The position numbers and the translations under genes were made by a program. Below are positions 1 through 6,424 of a DNA stretch of 10,631 bases, one piece after another; positions within the stretch are counted from its first letter, which is position 1, and every line of letters begins with the position of its first letter. The notes under the pieces were generated by a model. The model searched no databases. It was given only the letters and a program-made list of their open reading frames with translations, and was not told the DNA's origin. Source of the DNA: Planctomycetales bacterium (lineage in GTDB: Bacteria > Planctomycetota > Phycisphaerae > SM23-33); NCBI GenBank assembly GCA_030642005.1, contig DAOWOP010000088.1, positions 1 through 10,631 of the forward strand, read 5' to 3'.

Positions 1-220
1 ATATAAAGCAGCGTTTTACCCACCGCTCGGCGGGAGTTGATTTTGACTTCTTTGGGATCGGTTTTTCGTTCATCTCGTTCATTCCGGGATGCTCCATGAT
101 AATGCGTCGTCAAGTATAGCCGGGCGGGAACGATCCGTACAGCGCGACTTGCGTGAGACGGTCGGCGGGGGTATATTCGCCGCTGACGCAACCGGCGGAA
201 GAATCAGGACTATATCAGGG
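1..220. other. Upstream region without a convincing gene
   Basis: No open frame here looks like a real protein. The in-frame extension of glyA back to 89 codes for 44 residues with no similarity to a serine hydroxymethyltransferase N-terminus. A GC-rich element at 19-34 (CCCACC, GGCGGG) could be the end of a terminator of a gene off the left edge, but it has no clear T-run. A weak imperfect pairing between GCGTGAG (151-157) and CTGACGC (183-189) flanks the promoter. I recognise no riboswitch. Confidence 0.4.
149..177 (+). promoter_or_regulatory. Putative sigma-70-type promoter of glyA
   Basis: A TTGCGT box at 149-154 and a TATATT box at 172-177 are separated by 17 bases, the optimal spacing for a housekeeping promoter. 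Transcription would begin near 184 and leave a leader of about 37 bases before the ATG at 221. This supports the start at 221 over the upstream in-frame ATG at 89, which would lie upstream of the mRNA. Found by eye only; in GC-rich DNA such matches can be chance. Confidence 0.4.
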
Positions 221-1492
221 ATGGATAAAATTATGACGGCATTATCTCAAACGGACCCGGAGGCCTTCGGCATCCTCCAGGCCGAAAGCAGCAGGCAACA
301 CAGCACGCTCGAACTTATCGCATCGGAGAACCACGCATCGGCGGCGGTGCTTGAGGCGACCGGGTCGGTACTGACCGACAAGTACGCCGAGGGATATCCC
401 GGGCATCGTTATTATCGCGGCTGCCGGCAGTCCGACCGGGTCGAGCAACTCGCGATCGCCCGCGCCAAGGCGCTCTTCGGCGCTGAGCACGCCAACGTCC
501 AGCCTCACTGCGGCACCAGCGCCAACATCGCCGTGTACATGGCCGCACTCGACCCCGGCGATACGATCCTGGGGATGGACCTGTCGCATGGCGGGCACCT
601 CTCGCACGGGCTGAGACTGAACTATTCGGGAATCTACTACAAAGCCGTTTTCTACACTCTCGACAAGCAAACCGAACTGCTTGACATGGACGCCGTGCGC
701 GATTTGGCGCTGAAAGAGCGCCCGAAGATGATAATCGCCGGCGCGTCGGCGTATCCACGGACGATTGATTTCGAGGCATTCGGGAAAATTGCCGCCGAGG
801 CCGGCGCGTACCTGCTCAGTGACATTGCCCACATTGCCGGGCTGGTCGCCGGCGCGGCGCATCCCTCGCCCGTGCCGCACAGCACCTTCGTAACGACCAC
901 CACGCACAAGACGCTCCGAGGCCCGCGAAGCGGGATCGTCCTCTGCAAAAACGAATGGGCGAAAAAGGTGGATTCAGCCGTCTTTCCGGGCCTCCAGGGC
1001 GGGCCTTTCATGCACCAGATACTAGCCAAGGCCGTCGCCATGGGCGAAGCGGCCAGGCCCGAATTCACCGATTACGCAAAGCAGGTCGTCGCAAACGCCG
1101 CCGCATTGGCTGAAACGCTGATGGAAAAAGGCTGGCGACTAGTTACCGGCGGGACGGACAACCACCTTATGCTGGTCGATCTTCGCAGCCGGAATGAAAA
1201 CCTTACCGGCCACGTCGCTTCCGGCGCACTTGCGGCGGCAAGACTGGTGGCGAACAAAAACGTCATCCCCTTCGACCCTCGTCCGCCGATGCAGACATCG
1301 GGTCTGCGATTCGGAACGCCCGCACTCACCACCCGCGGAATGAAAGAAACCCAAATGACGCAAATAGGCGAGTGGATCGACCAAATCCTCACCAACCACG
1401 AAGACGAAGACCTCATCGCACGCATCGGTAAAGAGGTCCTCGAAATGTGCGGGGTGTTCCCCGTTCCGAACCAGAATACCCGCCAGACGTGA
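221..1492 (+). CDS. glyA: Serine hydroxymethyltransferase (GlyA)
   Basis: This cytoplasmic PLP enzyme interconverts serine plus tetrahydrofolate with glycine plus 5,10-methylene-tetrahydrofolate and is the main source of one-carbon units. From the ATG at 221 it has 423 residues, close to the family norm of about 415-425. Family motifs run in order: LIASEN (32-37), KYAEGYPGHRYYRG, QPHCGTSAN, SDIAHIAGLVAG, and TTTTHKTLRGPRSG with the PLP-binding lysine at residue 230 (E. coli K229), then NKN.IP.DPR and SG.R.GTPA.TTRG. ATG 221 is preferred: AGGA lies at 206-209, a promoter-like element lies just upstream, and the extension back to 89 is unlike the family. ATG 233 (419 residues) is also possible. 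The usual GCE..D.VE and HSGS motifs read GCRQSDRVE and HCGT, which is atypical. It is followed by thiE after 41 bases, probably on the same mRNA. Confidence 0.95.
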   Translation: MDKIMTALSQTDPEAFGILQAESSRQHSTLELIASENHASAAVLEATGSVLTDKYAEGYPGHRYYRGCRQSDRVEQLAIARAKALFGAEHANVQPHCGTSANIAVYMAALDPGDTILGMDLSHGGHLSHGLRLNYSGIYYKAVFYTLDKQTELLDMDAVRDLALKERPKMIIAGASAYPRTIDFEAFGKIAAEAGAYLLSDIAHIAGLVAGAAHPSPVPHSTFVTTTTHKTLRGPRSGIVLCKNEWAKKVDSAVFPGLQGGPFMHQILAKAVAMGEAARPEFTDYAKQVVANAAALAETLMEKGWRLVTGGTDNHLMLVDLRSRNENLTGHVASGALAAARLVANKNVIPFDPRPPMQTSGLRFGTPALTTRGMKETQMTQIGEWIDQILTNHEDEDLIARIGKEVLEMCGVFPVPNQNTRQT

Positions 1493-1533
1493 AACTCTGT
1501 TTAGCCGTCGCCGGTACGGCGACGCTTTATGAC

Positions 1534-2583
1534 ATGCGAGACATTTATCGCATCATGGACGCCAATTTCAATCGCGCACGCGAGGCGCTGCGGGTGATTG
1601 AGGATTTCGCGCGGTTTGTACTGAACGACGCGACCCTCTCATCGTCAGCCAAGGACATGCGAAGCCGGCTGAGGGAGGCAATGGGGCGTTTCCCCGCTGA
1701 TGCGCTGCTGTCGGCCCGGGACACCCCCGGCGACGTAGGCACGGTGATAACCTCGGCCACCGAAGCCGACCGCCCGGACGCCGCCGCCGTCGCAACCGCC
1801 GCGTGCAAACGCCTCACCGAGGCGCTGCGTACGCTGGAGGAATACGCCAAGGTCGCCAATGGCGCCGCCGCCGGTGAGTTCGAGGCGATGCGATACGCCG
1901 CATATACGCTGGAGCAGCGGCTGGCGCTGCGCCTTGCGGGAACCGAAAGGTTCGAGAAGGTCCGGCTCTATGTCCTTCTGACTTCGCGATTGTGCAGGGG
2001 CGAACCGGTCGAAGTGGCCCAGACCGCTATCGCCGGCGGGGCCGACTGCATCCAAATCCGCGAGAAGGAAATGTCCGACCGGCAGTTGCTCACCCATGCC
2101 CGGCGCGTGCGGGAAATCACACAGGGCGCCGATGCAATGCTGATAATCAACGACCGCCCGGACATCGCCGCGATCGTCGTCGCCGACGGGGTACATCTCG
2201 GCCAGGACGACCTGCCCGTCGCCGACGCCCGCCGGCTGATGCCGGCCGGTGCGATCATCGGGGTTTCCACACACAACATCGCCCAGGCCCGCGCCGCCGT
2301 CGCCGACGGGGCCGATTACATCGGCGTCGGCCCGATGTTCCCCACCGATACCAAGGACGCCGGACCCATTGCCGGCGCAGCGTACCTTACCGAAGTGATT
2401 GCCGAGATCTCGCTGCCCCACGTCGCCATCGGGGGCATAACGGCTGGGAACGTCGGCGAACTCATCGCCGCCGGCGCTCGCCGCGTAGCTGTCTGCTCGG
2501 CCGTCATCGCCGCCGCCGACCCCGCCGCCGCAGCCGCCGAAATCAAAAAGAATTTCACCGCAGAGAACGCAGAGAACAAATAA
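1534..2583 (+). CDS. thiE: Bifunctional ThiD2-ThiE thiamine phosphate synthase
   Basis: Two domains are visible in 349 residues. Residues 1-135 match the ThiD2 type of hydroxymethylpyrimidine phosphate kinase (IMDANFNRAREALRVIEDFAR, then KRLTEALRTLEEYAK). Residues 141-340 are a complete ThiE/TenI barrel that joins HMP-PP and the thiazole phosphate to make thiamine phosphate: QIREK (174-178), NDR (206-208), HLGQDD (221-226), VGPMFPTDTK (265-274), GGI (300-302). The fusion would carry out the last pyrimidine phosphorylation and the coupling step in one chain. The start at 1534 places methionine just before the ThiD2 domain. A GTG at 1489, overlapping the glyA stop as GTGA, and a GTG at 1447 are in-frame alternatives; none has a strong ribosome site apart from AGAGG (1432-1436) before 1447. 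The last nine residues (FTAENAENK) and the TAA stop lie inside the palindromic repeat at 2554-2625, so the native C-terminus was probably slightly different. Confidence 0.92.
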   Translation: MRDIYRIMDANFNRAREALRVIEDFARFVLNDATLSSSAKDMRSRLREAMGRFPADALLSARDTPGDVGTVITSATEADRPDAAAVATAACKRLTEALRTLEEYAKVANGAAAGEFEAMRYAAYTLEQRLALRLAGTERFEKVRLYVLLTSRLCRGEPVEVAQTAIAGGADCIQIREKEMSDRQLLTHARRVREITQGADAMLIINDRPDIAAIVVADGVHLGQDDLPVADARRLMPAGAIIGVSTHNIAQARAAVADGADYIGVGPMFPTDTKDAGPIAGAAYLTEVIAEISLPHVAIGGITAGNVGELIAAGARRVAVCSAVIAAADPAAAAAEIKKNFTAENAENK

Positions 2584-2625
2584 AAAAACGTTTTTGTTTC
2601 TTTTCTCTGTGTTCTCTGCGGTGAA
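2554..2625. repeat. 72-bp near-perfect palindromic dispersed repeat (CGCAGAGAAC family)
   Basis: Bases 2554-2589 pair with 2590-2625 with no gaps, four mismatches and one G-T pair. The outer arm is TTCACCGCAGAGAAC and the centre is AAAAACGTTTTT. The CGCAGAGAACGCAGAGAA motif resembles a short repeat I recall as widespread in environmental bacterial genomes; copy number in this genome is unknown. It overlaps the end of thiE and supplies its stop codon. As RNA it would form a very long hairpin and could act as a transcription or 3'-end barrier for thiE, although its loop-proximal A/T run is not a classical terminator tail. Confidence 0.85.
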
Positions 2626-2650
2626 TTCTGTTGTGGTTTCTTAAAATAAA

Positions 2651-2711
2651 GCGGGCGGCAGGCACGTGGCGAGCGGGGGGAGACTCGCCGGGGTTCACGC
2701 CTAACCGCCCG
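2651..2711. other. Nested GC-rich stem-loop in convergent gap
   Basis: CGGGCGG (2652-2658) pairs with CCGCCCG (2705-2711), GGC (2661-2663) with GCC (2699-2701), and GGCGAG (2668-2673) with CTCGCC (2684-2689). On the - strand the outer stem is followed by TTTATTTTAA (2650-2641), so it could be a backup terminator for the DUF4432 gene. Compensatory variation in relatives would decide whether it is a structured RNA or just a terminator. The rest of the gap, 2712-2777, shows nothing recognisable. Confidence 0.35.
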
Positions 2712-2780
2712 AAGGTTTGAAAGCCTCACTGCTGTTTTATCCTACACCTAATTCTACACCAACGCAATAGAACAGTCCAA

Positions 2781-2822
2781 TAAAAGGTGATTTAATTCTT
2801 TTCACCCTCGCCCCAACGGGCG
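2781..2822 (-). terminator. Possible terminator of the DUF4432 gene
   Basis: Reading the - strand just after the TGA, CGCCC-GTTG-GGGCG (2822-2809) forms a 5-bp hairpin. A second weak stem GGTGA/TCACC (2806-2786) follows and leads into TTTTATT (2785-2779). The second stem has only five pairs and an 11-base loop, so it is a modest intrinsic terminator candidate. Confidence 0.35.
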
Positions 2823-2824
2823 GG

Positions 2825-3892
2825 TCAGCCCCACTTTCGGATGAGGGCCTTCAGCGCCGCCGGGTCTGTAATGACGCTAAGTGTGCAGTCGTAAGTCCTG
2901 GTTTGGCCTGGTTGTAATTGTCCGGCCGGGATGCCGCAGTCCATCCCGCCGCTGATCGGTTCCAGCGCCGTTACGTACTCTCCGCCGGGGCCGAAATGCT
3001 GCCAGTTGGTAAGCCGGCCGAAATGCTTGCGCGGGTAAGTGATCTCCACGCCGAGCGGGAGTTTCTCATTGACGATCCCGACGTGGCAGAAGCCGGCGCT
3101 GTCCGCGGGCGGGTCGATGAACGCGCAGGCCTCACCGGCGCCGCGGTGAGCGGCCACGGGCGAGCGGACAAACTTGTAGCGTTTCGGGTCGGCGAACCAC
3201 TTGACGCTGTCGGCCCGCGGGACCACTTTGCCGCGATAGACCAGCCGAGCGCCCTTATCGACCAGAGGCCAACCGAAGTTGCAATGCAGCAGCCAGGCGT
3301 GCCGGGCGGGCGTGTTGCCGCGATTGGTGAACACGTCGTGGATGTTAATAGCCGGAACGCCGAGGACCGAACTGATGGTCCGCCTGAGTTCGACGTTGGG
3401 TCCGAAGACCCGCGCGGTACGCACCAGGCCGGTGATGCTCATGGTGTCGATACCGGCGGCCGGGTCGGGCCGGCAAATCGCCTCGACCTGCGCCGGCGTG
3501 TTGGAGTGCGTGCCGTGCAGGCCGTACTCGACGCCTTCGACCGTCTCGGGCGCTCCCACGTGCTGCGGGCCGCAGGAACAGACCAACCCGCCGAAAAAAC
3601 CGCTCAACCAGTCCAGCCCCCTATCCAGCGCCCGCGTCGGCGGCGTCGCGCCGGTCAGACTCAACCACGACAACGAAAGCGACGAATAAAACGCATCGGC
3701 AATGTCCAGCCCGCGGTCGATGAGAACCTTGTACCGCAAGGGCGAGCCGGTGTTGACCCACGCTACCCGCACGCCCCTCGCCGCCCCGTCGTCCAGAACG
3801 GACGTCTCGATGCCGCCGACCTGGGCGGGATTAATGAACCTGACCGAATCAGGATCGTAAAGCCGATTGCCGGAACGCCGCTTCGAGGGCAT
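2825..3892 (-). CDS. DUF4432 family, aldose 1-epimerase-like protein
   Basis: The 355-residue protein matches the DUF4432 branch of the galactose mutarotase-like beta-sandwich superfamily: DRGLDIADAFYSS (59-71), GFFGGLVCSCGPQHVGAP (98-115), LHGTHSNTPA (125-134), LHCNFGWPL (202-210) and TALEP (308-312). Histidines 126, 129 and 203 and Glu311 are the likely sugar-binding and catalytic residues by analogy with mutarotases. There is no signal peptide, so it is probably cytoplasmic. Members are assumed to bind or anomerise sugars; the substrate is not known from the sequence. The ATG at 3892 has a strong ribosome site, AGGAG, eight bases upstream (3901-3905). It lies 30 bases downstream of the deacetylase-like gene on the same strand, so the two are probably co-transcribed. 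Confidence 0.85.
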   Translation of the reverse strand: MPSKRRSGNRLYDPDSVRFINPAQVGGIETSVLDDGAARGVRVAWVNTGSPLRYKVLIDRGLDIADAFYSSLSLSWLSLTGATPPTRALDRGLDWLSGFFGGLVCSCGPQHVGAPETVEGVEYGLHGTHSNTPAQVEAICRPDPAAGIDTMSITGLVRTARVFGPNVELRRTISSVLGVPAINIHDVFTNRGNTPARHAWLLHCNFGWPLVDKGARLVYRGKVVPRADSVKWFADPKRYKFVRSPVAAHRGAGEACAFIDPPADSAGFCHVGIVNEKLPLGVEITYPRKHFGRLTNWQHFGPGGEYVTALEPISGGMDCGIPAGQLQPGQTRTYDCTLSVITDPAALKALIRKWG

Positions 3893-3922
3893 GTGACCTT
3901 CTCCTTTGTCGTTTCCGATAAA

Positions 3923-5053
3923 TTACTTCGTGTAGAGTTTTTCCTTCACCGTCGGAGACCGCTGCCGGTACGGTCTGCGCTGTGTCAGGCCATATTTTTC
4001 TATTATCCGGCGGACGCTGTCATACTGCACCCGCCAGGCCTTCTCACTGTACCCGCCGCCGAGGCACATCACCACGGGAATGCCCTGGCTTGCGCAGCGG
4101 TCTATAACCATTGCATCCCGCCGGACGATCCCGTCGGTCGTCATTTGGAGCCTGGCCAGCGGGTCGCCGGTGAGCGTGTCGCAACCGGCCTGGAGGAAGA
4201 TAATATCAGGCCTGGCGGCCTCAATTACTTTCGGCAGATGCTCGGCCAGTTGGCGAAGGTACTCTTTATCGCCGGTCCCAGCCGGTAATTCCACGTCGAG
4301 GTCGGATTTTTCCTTGGGGATCGGATAGATGTCGCCCTCGTGCATAGAGAAGGTGAACACAGCCTCGTCGCCGGCGAAGATTACAGCCGAGCCGTTGCCC
4401 TGGTGAACGTCGAGATCGACGATGAGCGCCCGCTTGATGAGTCCGTCTTTCTGGAGCGCGCGGATGGCGATGGCCATATCGGCATAGACGTTGAATCCTT
4501 CGCCGGCGTTCGGCTTGGCGTGGTGGTATCCGCCGGCGAGGTTGATTGCGATGCCGTGCTTCAGCGCCAGCCGACCGGCAAGGATCGTCCCGCCCGTGGC
4601 GTATCGGAAGGCGTTTAGTACGGCTGCATCGACGAGACCCGCCGGAGCGGCTGCGACAATCGGGGCTTCGAGGTATCGCGCAACCGTTTTAGAGTCCTTC
4701 AGACTTGCCAGAAATCCAGGCGTGTGCACCAGCAGGATTTGCTCTTTCGTAACGGCATCGGGGACGAAGACGTCTTCCGGGCGGAGCAGGCCGTTGGTAT
4801 TCAGTGCCAGGTAAATCTTCGCGTACTTGTGGATGTCGAAGGAGTGCAGTTTCTCCAGCCCGCCGACGTTTATCTGATAATGCTTGGAATAAACCACAGC
4901 CACCTTATCGTTCATCGCTCTGCCCTCACGCGACTGCTTGACGGCCCGAAACGACTTCGGCGGACAGACGCACCCAAAAACCACCAGCGCAACGACACAA
5001 CCCGCCGCCAGAAAAACCTGCCTGTGCCGTTTTTTCGATTGTTGCTTTTTCAT
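3923..5053 (-). CDS. Class IV (HDAC11-like) histone deacetylase family protein, possible lipoprotein
   Basis: This zinc amide hydrolase family removes acetyl groups from lysines, polyamines or other small acetyl-amides; the bacterial substrate here is unknown. The domain opens with YSKHYQINVGGLEKLHSFD, typical of the HDAC11-like class. It then shows GGYHHA (His177/178), VDLDVHQGNG (zinc ligands Asp215, His217), AGCDTLTGDPL (zinc ligand Asp297) and GGGY (catalytic Tyr335), so it is probably active. From ATG 5053 the protein has 376 residues and begins with a very basic stretch, a hydrophobic segment and VVFGC (Cys28), which resembles a lipoprotein signal. A ribosome site AGGAAG lies seven bases upstream. 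ATG 4915 begins exactly at the catalytic domain (330 residues) and has GAGGG seven bases upstream, so a cytoplasmic form is equally plausible. A GTG/ATG further up at 5080 is less likely. It is first in a likely operon with the DUF4432 gene. Confidence 0.88.
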   Translation of the reverse strand: MKKQQSKKRHRQVFLAAGCVVALVVFGCVCPPKSFRAVKQSREGRAMNDKVAVVYSKHYQINVGGLEKLHSFDIHKYAKIYLALNTNGLLRPEDVFVPDAVTKEQILLVHTPGFLASLKDSKTVARYLEAPIVAAAPAGLVDAAVLNAFRYATGGTILAGRLALKHGIAINLAGGYHHAKPNAGEGFNVYADMAIAIRALQKDGLIKRALIVDLDVHQGNGSAVIFAGDEAVFTFSMHEGDIYPIPKEKSDLDVELPAGTGDKEYLRQLAEHLPKVIEAARPDIIFLQAGCDTLTGDPLARLQMTTDGIVRRDAMVIDRCASQGIPVVMCLGGGYSEKAWRVQYDSVRRIIEKYGLTQRRPYRQRSPTVKEKLYTK

Positions 5054-5068
5054 GATAACGCTTCCTGG

Positions 5069-5088
5069 AACCTGTTTCACAACAGGTT
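5069..5088. promoter_or_regulatory. Perfect 8-bp inverted repeat upstream of the deacetylase gene
   Basis: AACCTGTT-TCAC-AACAGGTT is a perfect dyad with a 4-base spacer. It sits 16-35 bases upstream of the ATG at 5053 and almost touches its ribosome site (5061-5066). It could be a repressor operator or an mRNA hairpin controlling translation from the upstream start. No regulator for it is encoded in the window. Confidence 0.5.
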
Positions 5089-5232
5089 ATTAGCCCTCCG
5101 GGTTTGTAAAAATCAGTTCCGGTGATTGTTAACGGTATAATACTCCCAATGGCGTCCAAACGCGAGAAGGTGCTGGCGGGGTTACGGGGCAAGGCCAGCG
5201 CATTAACTTTTCGTGCGCGGGATAAGAAGGGC

Positions 5233-5281
5233 AAAAATGCCACAGCCCACGGGGAAGGAGAGGCATCCCCGTGGGCTATGG
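5233..5281 (-). terminator. Intrinsic terminator of the PEP-CTERM gene
   Basis: AGCCCACGGGGA (5244-5255) and TCCCCGTGGGCT (5266-5277) form a perfect 12-bp stem with a 10-base loop; three more pairs (5240-5242 with 5279-5281) extend it after one mismatch. Read on the - strand the stem is followed by TTTTT (5237-5233). It lies about 60 bases after the stop of the PEP-CTERM gene, in the correct orientation to end that transcript before the deacetylase operon. Confidence 0.75.
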
Positions 5282-5316
5282 GTGCGTACCGATTACCGAT
5301 TGTCAAAATTAACGTC

Positions 5317-5349
5317 GCTTCCGGCGAAGCCCCTCGACTACGCTCGGGA
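5317..5349. repeat. Hairpin plus CCCGAGCGTAGTCGAGGGG-type dispersed element
   Basis: On the - strand CCCGAGCGTAGTCGAGGGG (5348-5330) resembles a short element I recall as scattered through many environmental bacterial genomes in gene gaps. Next to it GCTTC-CGGC-GAAGC (5317-5330) forms a small hairpin. The element overlaps the end of the PEP-CTERM gene: the last codons (Ser-Arg-Ala) and the TAG stop fall inside it. Family membership is from memory, not from a search. Confidence 0.5.
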
Positions 5350-6252
5350 TTTACGCCTTCGCTTCAACAGGACGCCGATTCCACCGATACCAAGCAATGC
5401 CAGCGTCGCCGGCTCGGGAATCGGCAGGACGTCGCCCTGGGTGGTGCCGAGACGCAACTCATCCACCTTGAACGAATCACCGTTACTGAGGGTACCCTCA
5501 AGCAAGACCTGCTCAAATGGATTTACCGTCCCTTCCACTGCGGCGAGTTCTCGAAACCTGCCGGTACCGGTAGCGTCGGCGGTTCCCAAGGTGGTCAGGT
5601 CGGCCGGATCGACCCATACACTGATGTCGTCGAGGAGGTCGGGGCTGCCGGCATCACCGCGATTTTCGGCCTTCAGTACTATCAGGTGAGTTGTGCTGTG
5701 AGACAGCGTGCCCAGGTTAATATCACTACCGCTATACATCACAATGCTCGCCGCACCGTCGTCGATCACTAGCATCGCGTTTTTGCCTGTGTACATCAGT
5801 GCTACCGCAATCCGACCGTCGTCCGTGGCGTATTCCGAGAAGTTAACCAGCACGCTCCACCACGAATCGCCGCTGCCACGGGTATAATCGAGGTCCCGGT
5901 ACGTCTGTTTCTTGCTGGTGCTGGCTGACGCGCGGAAGTGCTCCACGCAACCGGCGGTGGTTATCAGGCTGCCGTAGCTCAGGCCGGTATCCCGCGCGGT
6001 ATAATCAACTGTCAACGGGTTGACGCCCGGGTCAGCCCAGGAGTCACCCGTAGCGTCGTCCGAATCGAAGCCGACCGTGGCCTCCGGGTCCGTTGGGTTG
6101 ACGCCTATGATGGAAGTGTCGGTGGCGTAATCGTAGCCCGCGCCGGTACCCGTCTCGAACCCTTCATAGACCTCCAAACTCGCCTGCGCGCCGGAGGCAA
6201 ACGCCAACAGCGCCAGGCCCATCACAACAACCGTCCAATTCTTGATTCTCAT
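5338..6252 (-). CDS. PEP-CTERM sorting-domain protein, exported
   Basis: The 304-residue protein has a signal peptide (MRIKNWTVVVMGLALLAFAS, likely cleaved after AQA at residue 24). A central beta-rich domain of about 250 residues begins with LEVYEGFETG, resembling the concanavalin/LamG-like fold of many planctomycete surface proteins, though I cannot place it in a named family. The C-terminus is a classical PEP-CTERM sorting signal: IPEPATLALLG, a hydrophobic helix, then KRRRK. Such tails are processed by an exosortase, which is not in this window. The start at 6252 is chosen because GGAGG (6261-6265) lies eight bases upstream and the signal peptide begins there. It is divergent from the XylR-like regulator and has a strong terminator. 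Its role is unknown; a secreted carbohydrate-binding or matrix protein is the simplest guess. Confidence 0.88.
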   Translation of the reverse strand: MRIKNWTVVVMGLALLAFASGAQASLEVYEGFETGTGAGYDYATDTSIIGVNPTDPEATVGFDSDDATGDSWADPGVNPLTVDYTARDTGLSYGSLITTAGCVEHFRASASTSKKQTYRDLDYTRGSGDSWWSVLVNFSEYATDDGRIAVALMYTGKNAMLVIDDGAASIVMYSGSDINLGTLSHSTTHLIVLKAENRGDAGSPDLLDDISVWVDPADLTTLGTADATGTGRFRELAAVEGTVNPFEQVLLEGTLSNGDSFKVDELRLGTTQGDVLPIPEPATLALLGIGGIGVLLKRRRKSRA

Positions 6253-6290
6253 CACACTGACCTCCACTAGATTCCTCTCGATCCGATATG

Positions 6291-6313
6291 TCGGCCATCA
6301 CAGTGATGCCCGA
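6291..6313. promoter_or_regulatory. 23-bp interrupted palindrome at the likely PEP-CTERM transcript start
   Basis: TCGGCCATCAC-A-GTGATGCCCGA has 11-base arms with one mismatch. It lies just downstream of the predicted - strand start point near 6318, so it is either an operator placed to block transcription or a 5'-end hairpin (CATCA/TGATG, 3-base loop) in the mRNA. Confidence 0.5.
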
Positions 6314-6324
6314 TCTCATAATAG

Positions 6325-6330
6325 ATTATA
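6325..6330 (-). promoter_or_regulatory. -10 box of the PEP-CTERM gene promoter
   Basis: On the - strand a perfect TATAAT (6330-6325) lies 72 bases upstream of the start codon. The window 16-18 bases upstream has no recognisable -35 box, as is common for activator-dependent promoters. The expected start point is near 6318. Confidence 0.5.
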
Positions 6331-6352
6331 TCCGTAATCCTGTTCTTGCCTA

Positions 6353-6367
6353 TGCGCATATTGCGCA
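6353..6367. promoter_or_regulatory. TGCGCA-TAT-TGCGCA operator candidate
   Basis: Two copies of the self-complementary hexamer TGCGCA, separated by three bases, form both a direct and an inverted repeat, embedded in AT-rich flanks. Its centre (6360) is at about -42 from the predicted PEP-CTERM transcript start and about -53 from that of the regulator gene. A position near -42 is typical of an activator overlapping the -35 site, so this is the best candidate binding site for the adjacent XylR-like regulator. Confidence 0.5.
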
Positions 6368-6397
6368 AAAAATTTGTCTTTATTGCGTCAGGTATTA

Positions 6398-6406
6398 TGG
6401 TATGAT
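6398..6406 (+). promoter_or_regulatory. Extended -10 promoter of the XylR-like regulator gene
   Basis: TGG-TATGAT (6398-6406) matches an extended -10 element (TGn then TATAAT) with no good -35 box. Transcription would start near 6413, which is itself an in-frame ATG; the mRNA would then be leaderless, or have a 12-base leader if translation starts at 6425. Confidence 0.4.
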
Positions 6407-6424
6407 ATGGTGATGGAAAAGACG

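Noticed and set aside
89..220. Long N-terminal extension of GlyA from the ATG at 89
   Set aside because: The 44 extra residues are unlike the family, and a promoter-like element lies inside them; start 221 gives the normal length.
1..220. Glycine or tetrahydrofolate riboswitch before glyA
   Set aside because: None of the conserved core sequences of these riboswitches could be found, and the predicted leader is only about 37 bases.
2651..2725. Possible tRNA-like structure (7-bp outer stem, GGTTCA-like stretch)
   Set aside because: The outer stem closes over only 60 bases, there is no anticodon arm or proper T-arm, and the hairpins fit a terminator better.
2918..4288. 456-codon + strand frame over the DUF4432 and deacetylase genes
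   Set aside because: It is the shadow of two well-supported - strand genes; its protein is Arg/Pro-rich with no family motif.
5122..5772. + strand frame starting near a TATAAT at 5136-5141
   Set aside because: It runs through a strong terminator hairpin and then antisense to the PEP-CTERM gene; the TATAAT has no -35 box and the product is unlike a protein family.
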